From: Opisthorchis felineus | Taxonomy: Eukaryota > Platyhelminthes > Trematoda > Opisthorchiida > Opisthorchiidae | DNA length: 64,000 nucleotides | Assembly: GCA_004794785.1 (NCBI GenBank) | Contig: SJOL01006491.1 | Span: 138,683 to 202,682 of the forward strand | Direction of reading: 5' to 3' | Shown: positions 57,034 to 64,000 of the stretch, in pieces | How positions within the stretch are numbered: the first letter of the stretch is position 1 | Layout: each line of letters opens with the position of its first letter | Notes under the pieces: model-generated | Told to the model about the DNA's origin: nothing | Database searches by the model: none | What the model saw: the letters and a program-made list of their open reading frames with translations, nothing else | Position numbers and translations under genes: made by a program

Positions 57034-59072
57034 GTAAATAAAAAGTCGCGAGTAGCACAATTTTGCCACATGGCTTTTTTATTCGTAATTTATCATTGAA
57101 AGTACCATGCTCAAATCTCCAGTTGAGTTCAAACAGTTTATAGTAAGAGAAGAGGAAAGATGTGTCCATACGATATTCACCATAGTCATGGTGCGATTGA
57201 ATGCAAGAGCAAGGGCAGTCTAGCTAAAAAGCAAAAAGCCTCACTCAAAAACCGAATGGAATATCTACAACGTTGCAGGGATTAGCTATGCGTCATAAAG
57301 ACATGACCTATAAAGACAAACATCTGTTCTTCTGTGTTAAAATAAGGGGAAGATGTGGAATTAGCAGCAAACTGAAGGGTGACCTCGGATTTCAACGGTA
57401 ACTCTCATGTTACAGTTGTAAAAGGGTCTCACATTAAAGAACAGCCGAAAAATTCCAGGTTTCTAGCCAGTAACTGAGATAAATAGTTGTACGAAAACCG
57501 AAATTAACACAACCAATTCGACGTGTCACCCTGTTCACAGCCAACCAACCCACCAACAATCTATAGACTACGTGGTTGGCTGTAGAATTAGCGGAAAGTT
57601 TGAAATGTCCTAGTTTGAAATCGATTGTTCCTATTATATTCTTGTAGTGGTCAGTATTACTCTAACAGACTAATTTATGTATGCCTTCAGGGATGTCAGT
57701 TGGTATATATGTTATTAATTATGTGATTTTTACTCGCAGCTGAAATGGTGACAGTCTGTTTCATCCAGTTTTACGTTGTCTAACGGATGGATGATACGAG
57801 TACAAGGAATTTTTATAGATGTAAATTTTGCAAAGGAAGAATCACCCTGTCGTAAGAAAAACGATAAACACTCCGTGGTGGTATAGGACGCTTTCAAATA
57901 CTGCGGAGAAGGCGACGATATATTAATTGCCAATATCTGCTCGATACACACCTGGAGACAATTGAATGATCGTCTTTAGTTTACAGGAATAGGCAGGTGA
58001 TATTTGGAGAAGATAACAACCGTGCCCAACCCTCAACCTGTGAGGAGCTGGCTTCTGTTTCGTTGCATCAAGACATTGGAGGCGCTAGATTGTTGTCTGG
58101 ATCTGAACTCCAATAAAAACCACAGGGACATGGTATAGTGCAATGTTACTGAAATGCAGGACACCAGAAATGTGTCAGTGGATGATTCTCAACGACGGAC
58201 AACATAAACGGGACTCTCCTTCACAGTATTGTAAAGCGTCCTGTTGAGGCTTTTAAGGTGAGATGCGAAACGCACGCCTTTCTCTCAATTCTTGACCGGA
58301 TAATAATGACAGGTGGTGCTAGATTTTTGTTTTCATTATTTTTAACAATTCCATGCCCATATATCCCATTCTTAGAGAACATCCGAACAACTTGTGTTTT
58401 CTGATCGTATTAGTCACTTACCATCCCAAAGTTGTACTATCCAATAAAGTAGCTGTACAGATATGGCAAAAAGGCAACAAGTTAATTTTTTTGAAAAATG
58501 AATGTTTGTCTTCATGTCAAATCGGATGAACTAGGAAGTACCAGCAACCTGCCTTATGAGACACTGAATTTACTTCCAGTAAATTAACTGTATATTCCCT
58601 GTACGCCACACAACCGGCGGCCCTAAATACTTCCAGCGTTCAATGATCGATGAAACTGTGCTTCGTCTTTCATGTTCACTTGTATGTGCAGCAGAAAAAG
58701 CAAAATTCGGACAATTTTCATGACGGAACATACTACTTTTAGGGTTGCTGAAAACACTTGGCAGCCCACGACCGGTTTCTTCCGCCTTTGGGCTCACCAG
58801 GTAGGCGCAGTTACTGAGTTTTTGCCAACCTCATATTCTACTCCTATCATTATTTGCAACTTACAAGACTTTATCTAGTTTTGTGTTATTTGAACCTAAC
58901 AGCGAGAAGCTAAGCTTACTTGATCTTATTGTGAAAGGTAAAAAAGTCTAATTTCCGCTTTATTATACCGTACTTCTGACACCCGAATTAATTTGTTCAT
59001 ACAAAGACAGATGAGTATTTGATGGGCGCGTAGCTCTCCATATTGTTCATGGTCTTCATCCCCATCTTACAG
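57034..59072 (+). other. Intron b-c
   Basis: GTAAAT to a CATCTTACAG acceptor. Contains a short DR1-head fragment near 58,790. Nothing else recognised. Confidence 0.6.
58790..58870 (+). repeat. DR1 dispersed repeat head fragment, intronic
   Basis: GGGCTCACCAGGTAGGCGCAG followed by TTACTGAG and a diverged TATTTGCAACTTAC word. It lies inside an intron of the EGF-repeat gene. Confidence 0.6.
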
Positions 59073-59342
59073 GGCTATGTTTGGAATAAGGACTCAAAGA
59101 CTTGCATACCGCACGATTTGTGCGCGCTAAACGAAGCTGAACGACGGAAGAATTCTTCGATTAAACCGATTTGCTCGGAAGCTGGCACACTTCGTTGCAT
59201 TTCATTCCCCCCGCCTGTACTAGGAAGCCAGAGGTCTGATGACGATTCTGCTAGTGTGGAACTCGCTTCTCGCTACGCATGCGTCTGTCGAAGCGGTTAT
59301 ATGGGCCCAAGGTGTGAACGTCTTCGGGATCCATGTATTGAA
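59073..59342 (+). CDS. EGF-repeat glycoprotein gene, exon c
   Basis: 270 bases, exactly 90 codons, phase 0 at both ends, from TTACAG/GGC to GAA/GTAAAT. It completes the EGF core begun in the previous exon (GYVWNKDSKTC), then PHDLCALNEAERR, a sequon NSS, a loop rich in Ser and Asp, and a textbook EGF signature YACVCRSGYMGPRCE. It ends DPCIE, the first cysteine of the next EGF module. The spacing C-x-C-x-x-G-Y-x-G-x-x-C is the classic C-terminal EGF pattern. EGF modules act in extracellular binding and structure. This is the most secure coding exon of the window. Confidence 0.85.
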
Positions 59343-60658
59343 GTAAATTGCTCATTTTGTTGGCAATTTCAAGATTTCTCGGTGAATAGTTATTTGAACT
59401 GACGAAGCAGTCAAAAGTACAGATTTGTCCTTCAGTGTTTTTGTGACAGAAAAGGAGACGTAGTCACTTTCCAAACATTTCCTGAAAATTGTTCCAATCT
59501 AACTTTTATGTCGTTTATGATTTCACTTATAATTTGCAAGATTTCCCCGGGAATAACATCTCAGTTAGCAGTTTGTTTCAAGACGCAAAATGCGTGGCTC
59601 TGTCATGTTACCTCTACAAATTGCTAGTGCATAGTGGCCAATTCTAAGAAAGATAGCCGAAGAAACATCCGAAAGAAGACACAAAACTACAGCTTCCAAA
59701 CGAATAGGATAATGCCTGCTCTGCTAATAGTGGAGAACCTAGTTCTGTAGGTAATATATACAGCAAGATTTTCAGGTTTGTGGGATTTACAGGTTGTTGC
59801 CTAAAGTCCGGTGTAGTTGATGGCGTTGGTGACTGTGTGATGGCAATTGTGCTCGTGGTCCTTTGGCTATAAATCAGACCACAATACAGACTTCCAAATG
59901 TTATGCTGCAGTGGAATAATTAGCTGCTATTGGTCGTGGCCGCTGTGATGGTAGGAACAGTGGTGTTGAGGACGGTGGTGGCCCACAGTTAGTGCTAGGT
60001 GAGCGTGATTTTAGTGACACTAGTGGTACTGCTGACTGTAATGTTTATAATATGTAGGTGCTGATGTTACGGCGGGATACTTATGGTGAGTATGATCGTG
60101 TTTTTCCTGTTGATTTGGTACCACCGTCCCTGACCTGGCATTAGAAATCCGTCAATTAGGGTGGTGATATTTTTAGTAATAACGGTGAATGCTCACGAAA
60201 CCCCAATTTCATCGCAGATACTCTGAAAGGCCTGTACGCGATGTTTCGTAGCTCTGTATGGGGTTGACAAAGTGGATGACTTTTGGATTTGTGAAAAGTA
60301 TGAGTTTTTCCTCATTAACCTCCATGTCCAGTGAGACCAAATCGGGACAATCTCTTGTTGGCTCCTGTTTCATGCTACCGTCTCGCATCGCTGCCATTGC
60401 CTACCAGATGGCTGGTACTTAGAGTCCACGTCGCAGTTGATTTGAATGGGCGTGAATTAGTCAAAAGGTTCCCCGTACATCGTTGATGCTTGGGTAAAAT
60501 TGAACCCGCTCCGCCGGTCTCAGTTTAACGCCGAGGCTTGGTCATCAAACCGCATAACCTAAATTTCTATGTTGTCCTTCAGGCGATTCCACTACATAGG
60601 TGTTTTAAATTACTCCATAATAAGATGCAGTACTCCCTTGGTGTCACCGTCCATATTG

Positions 60659-60660
<2 letters not shown>

Positions 60661-60696
<36 letters not shown>
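60661..60696. repeat. (ATC)12 microsatellite
   Basis: Twelve perfect ATC units. The serine- and isoleucine-run frames across it are repeat artefacts. Confidence 0.95.
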
Positions 60697-60697
<1 letters not shown>

Positions 60698-60728
60698 ACA
60701 GCTCCACGTCGTATGTGTTGTATTGTGT

Positions 60729-60758
60729 CGTTGTTGTTGTTGTGTGTTGTTGTTGTTG
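60729..60758. repeat. Interrupted (GTT)n microsatellite
   Basis: GTTGTTGTTGTTGT, then GTGTTGTTGTTGTTGT, close to the ATC array and in the same intron. Confidence 0.9.
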
Positions 60759-61884
60759 TATCTACCAACGTTTATTTCACCGGTGATTTAGGAAATAGAT
60801 GTGAGCAGCTAAACAATCATGACAGAGGCTGATGTCGTCGACGGGTGAACCTAGTGATGCCAGTGAACATTAGATTCTTAGGACGAGCAGGATTGAAATC
60901 TGTTCAAGCTACTGCAAGCTACTGGGCACATGATAGCTCCATGGTTGTCATCACTCCTGGTGAAAAATGAAAACCGTCACGCCTGGCAGAATTATCCCTA
61001 TGAGGAAGAACCGCTAGTTCTAAGTACAATTCAGCTGTGTGAGCATTCTTTGCGTTTTATACTGGGGATCAGTTTGACAGCGGCAGCTACTCTACCAGAG
61101 GTTTATTCTACTCAAACAATCATCAGAAAGCGTCTGCTTTGAGGAGGCTGGCAAGCACCATTGTTTCGACATTTTCTTACACAGGATATGTATCAAATGG
61201 TTTGAGCCCCCATTTCACCAATATCTAATTTTTATTTGGTTCCAGAGCATTCCGCATTCGTGTTACACTACGGTTGTGACAATCTGTGATGCACTTCGGT
61301 GATTTTCATTTCACAGTATCGTTTCCCTATCCCTTTAGGCTATACTTACTTGACCTGAGGCCATTTGATGAATACCAAAATAGAACCGTAACCGGCGTGG
61401 AAAACATTGAGTCTAAATTCAGCTTTCACCTCAATAGTTCTGTAGATATGGTCATTCTGGAGGCTGAGGTGGAAACCAGAAAATTTGGATAACTCCAGGT
61501 TTTATTATCCAAGAGAATATCTTGGTGACACTTCATTTTTTCTAGCCCTTATTCGATCCCACATACTTGGTTTGATCTTTTAAGCAATCACATGGACGGT
61601 ATTGGTCTCTCCAAAAAAGCATGCAAGGAATGGCCTCCTTATGGAGGGGACAAATGTGGTGTCTGGATGCCTTAATCAAGGACCATAGAAATAATTCGTC
61701 ACTCCATGAAAACGGCTCTTACTAGTATGTTATTTCGCTCTGGACTCTGAATGTTCGTTTCATTCCGGCCTGTATCTGCATGCTTGCTCGAACCTGTACT
61801 CAGTACTACTCTAAAAAGAGAAGTATTTCAATCGCTCGGTATTCTGCGTATAAATTTGGTTAGCTGGACAAACTCTGGGCTGAC

Positions 61885-62256
61885 TTGGGTGCTTTCACAG
61901 TGCACACCTCAGCAATTCTCAGCACATGCTCAGCGAGTCTTCAAAGATGTCCCTCGGCCGTTTCTGGCACCAGGTGTCATATTACAAGTCCGTTCCAGAT
62001 GTGGCTGCCAGACGTAAGCAGACATGATTGTGCACCATTCATGGTCTCTGCAGATGAGGACAAATACCAAAAATATGGGGAAGTTGGCCACTTTAAGATT
62101 GAAGTGGGTGGTCATCCTATGACATTAATTTCGTACCTAAATTACAGTGGGCCACCAAAATACATTCGTCCGCATGATCATCGCCAACATGGCAATTCAA
62201 TCTGTGGAAGAGATACTTTAATGATCATACTCCGTAACATGGATAGTGACTATTAA
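61885..62256 (+). other. Unassigned 123-codon open frame in intron c-d
   Basis: Reads through HDCAPFMVSADEDKYQKYGE, FKIEVGGHPMTLISYLNYSG and ICGRDTLMIILRNMDSDY. Acceptor-like TTTCACAG (near 61,901) and CTCTGCAG (near 62,052) lie in or beside it, but no arrangement fits the phases of the EGF gene. It could be a fragment of another gene or transposon, or chance. Not recognised. Confidence 0.25.
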
Positions 62257-62926
62257 GCTGTTGGAGTAAGTGGAGCAACTAGCCGCATATTTCTAGACTA
62301 GGCTAGTATTAAAACTAGGAACATCACAGGCGAAGTCAGCACAACGAGCGGAAATGAGCGTTTCAAACTATACATACTAGGCAAGAGTGCAATTAAGTGT
62401 GACAGGAAGGTAAAACTGGAGTAGAGATTTCGCAGCAAGTATCTATCATTATCAGAAGATTCATGGAGCAAAACAAATGAAAGGGTCTAATGTCATTCGT
62501 TCCTTCAACACTATTAGATTTGATCAGGAGATTATGTGAAGCAACAGATATGTAGATCTTCGGTTTGCATTAGATGATATGCGAAAGGCATTGACAAGTG
62601 AAGAAAATCATCACATTTTGACCAAACGCGCCATGTTACGGTAGCAATGAAAAATATATTTGTATGGCAGCACGCTTTCTATGCAAACCGTTTGTAGACG
62701 GCTATCCGCCACGCTTTTAGAATGGCCGTGTTGCAGGGAAGCGAACTTATTTCACTGCATACGATAGTATATATGCAGTCATCAGTGGTCTGCGCACCGA
62801 AAAAGCACGTCTGCACTTTAAAAATCCACGTAATCTGCTTCTGTCAAGTTCTCTACTTTTAGGACCCCCTATTGTCCACTGCAGTCATTTAACTAACTGC
62901 TCAACGGTTTGTGTTCCTGAATACAG

Positions 62927-63100
62927 AGCAGCAAACCTGGATCCGTGGCTGGTGAACAAGCTTGTCGAACGTACCTGGGAAACAAATGTACCCCACACAA
63001 CGGAACTGACTACTACTTTTGCAAGTGTGCAGAAAACTGGGTTCATGATTCGACATTCCCCTTTCCCAATTGTTATAAAAGAAGAAGCATTTGTGATCGG
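62927..63100 (+). CDS. EGF-repeat glycoprotein gene, exon d (last in window)
   Basis: 174 bases, exactly 58 codons, from GAATACAG/AGC to CGG/GTAAGT, a strong donor. Joined to DPCIE of the previous exon it forms a complete six-cysteine EGF module with spacing C-14-C-7-C-10-C-1-C-14-C. Its residues include GEQACRTYLGNKC, a sequon NGT, YYFCKCAENW and a terminal NC, then RRSICDR starting the next unit. The acceptor's pyrimidine tract is weak; the match of phase and cysteine spacing is the main support. The gene must continue beyond 64,000, since this exon ends in a donor and no further exon is evident to the right. Confidence 0.75.
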
Positions 63101-63797
63101 GTAAGTGCAGTGGATGTCCAGGCATAAAGTAACGTTTGGATTTTAAATTACTTGTTTAGCGGTGGCTCGCTCTCTTTTAGCGATTTCGCCGAAAGAGCTG
63201 TCTAATTTTTGTTCATTTCACCTACTCGACTGTAATCGGTAGTGTGAAATTTGCGTGCCTCGTAAGCTCGGTGCATCCGTTGAATTTATCGATCCCTTTT
63301 GTAGTTTTCGGGAATCCTTGTCCACTGGAGGTTTAACTCGTCTATCAGAGTACTTTATCCCACTACAGAACTAGCTAAACGTTAACCGGTTGTTTCCAAT
63401 ATGCTCCAGCACTGCTGTCAATGAAGATGATAACAACAGTGATGGTGACGATTAGGCAGCTAGCGTCGGTGACAAATACGGAAAGTACGCATTTGAGCAA
63501 TTCACACTGATTTTCTCCACCAAATGATTCTGGAATCTTAAATGATTTGCAACTGACCATATTCACACATTGTTTATGGCTCAAATAGTTTCCTTACTGA
63601 GATGTGAGTTTACCTAGTGCCGCTCCAAATGTTTACGACTTTGTTGCCGCAATTTAACCCTGGCTTTCTAAAAAGAACTTCTCAACTGAAACGTGGACAA
63701 GGCTAGCTCATATGTGAAACAGTGTGGTTTCTTCTTGACACGGTGTGCTACTCATAATGGTGAGGATATCCTATAGGTGAGGTTCAGTCATCGTCAT

Positions 63798-63830
<33 letters not shown>

Positions 63831-64000
63831 TAAAAACCGCGTACTGGCCGTGCAGTGGTTCTAGCTGCCAGAGTTTCGTCCACTGTGGGGTAAATAGCTG
63901 CGCATTGGAGGCGGTAGCTGATATAACTGATGCGTAAATACCGGGTTGCTAGTCAACTTTCCACTGGGGGGATTGGGATGAGAGTCATGCATTAAAGTCA
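63101..64000 (+). other. Start of intron after exon d
   Basis: GTAAGT donor onward. It contains an ATC/AGC microsatellite and no recognised exon to the right edge of the window. Confidence 0.5.
63795..63828. repeat. (ATC)n-(AGC)4 compound microsatellite
   Basis: About seven ATC units running directly into four AGC units, in the intron after exon d. Confidence 0.9.

Larger units (their letters stand above)
59343..62926 (+). other. Intron c-d
   Basis: 3.6 kb with two microsatellites and several unassigned short frames (60,209-60,397 minus, 60,930-61,142 plus, 61,286-61,492 plus, 61,885-62,256 plus). A small additional exon cannot be excluded, but joining the flanking exons directly already yields a complete EGF module. 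Confidence 0.55.

Noticed and set aside
60569..60832. Serine-rich and isoleucine-rich frames
   Set aside because: They are translations of the ATC and GTT microsatellites.

Overview
The window looks like repeat-dense nuclear DNA of a metazoan, most likely a parasitic flatworm (tapeworm or fluke). This rests on three things. The reverse-transcriptase fossils have the YGCETWP-type and GHVLR-type C-terminal motifs common in flatworm non-LTR retrotransposons. The Gypsy-type gag fragment carries a YEDVFTV motif. The only convincing gene has short cysteine-rich exons separated by kilobase introns. There are no operons, ribosome binding sites or long uninterrupted reading frames. All family assignments are from reading the sequence; no search was run.

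Layout. (1) Bases 351-5028 (copy A) are a near-identical inverted copy of 11,618-16,275, separated by a 6.6 kb spacer (5,029-11,617). The outermost 1-345 mirrors 20,636-20,950, so A lacks about 4.4 kb present in the other copy. (2) The right arm is the start of a longer unit B (about 12,480-28,230). A strongly diverged, mostly collinear direct copy C follows (about 28,615-43,290). The region is therefore an old tandem duplication overlaid by a recent inverted one. (3) Both units carry a decayed non-LTR reverse transcriptase on the minus strand and a decayed C2H2 zinc-finger gene on the minus strand. Unit B alone carries a 1.8 kb internally deleted Gypsy LTR element (18,388-20,167). Copy C has further internal duplications and block shuffling. 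(4) 43,291-54,400 has no recognisable intact gene, but it holds a solo LTR (51,324-51,614), another non-LTR fossil (52,070-53,170) and copies of a short dispersed repeat called DR1 here. (5) 54,444-63,100 holds four plus-strand exons of a partial gene for a secreted or membrane-bound EGF-repeat glycoprotein. Their splice phases agree at every junction. The gene probably continues past the right edge.

The genes do not form a pathway. The main biological content is genome architecture: nested duplication, inversion, deletion and retroelement decay beside one plausibly functional EGF-domain gene.
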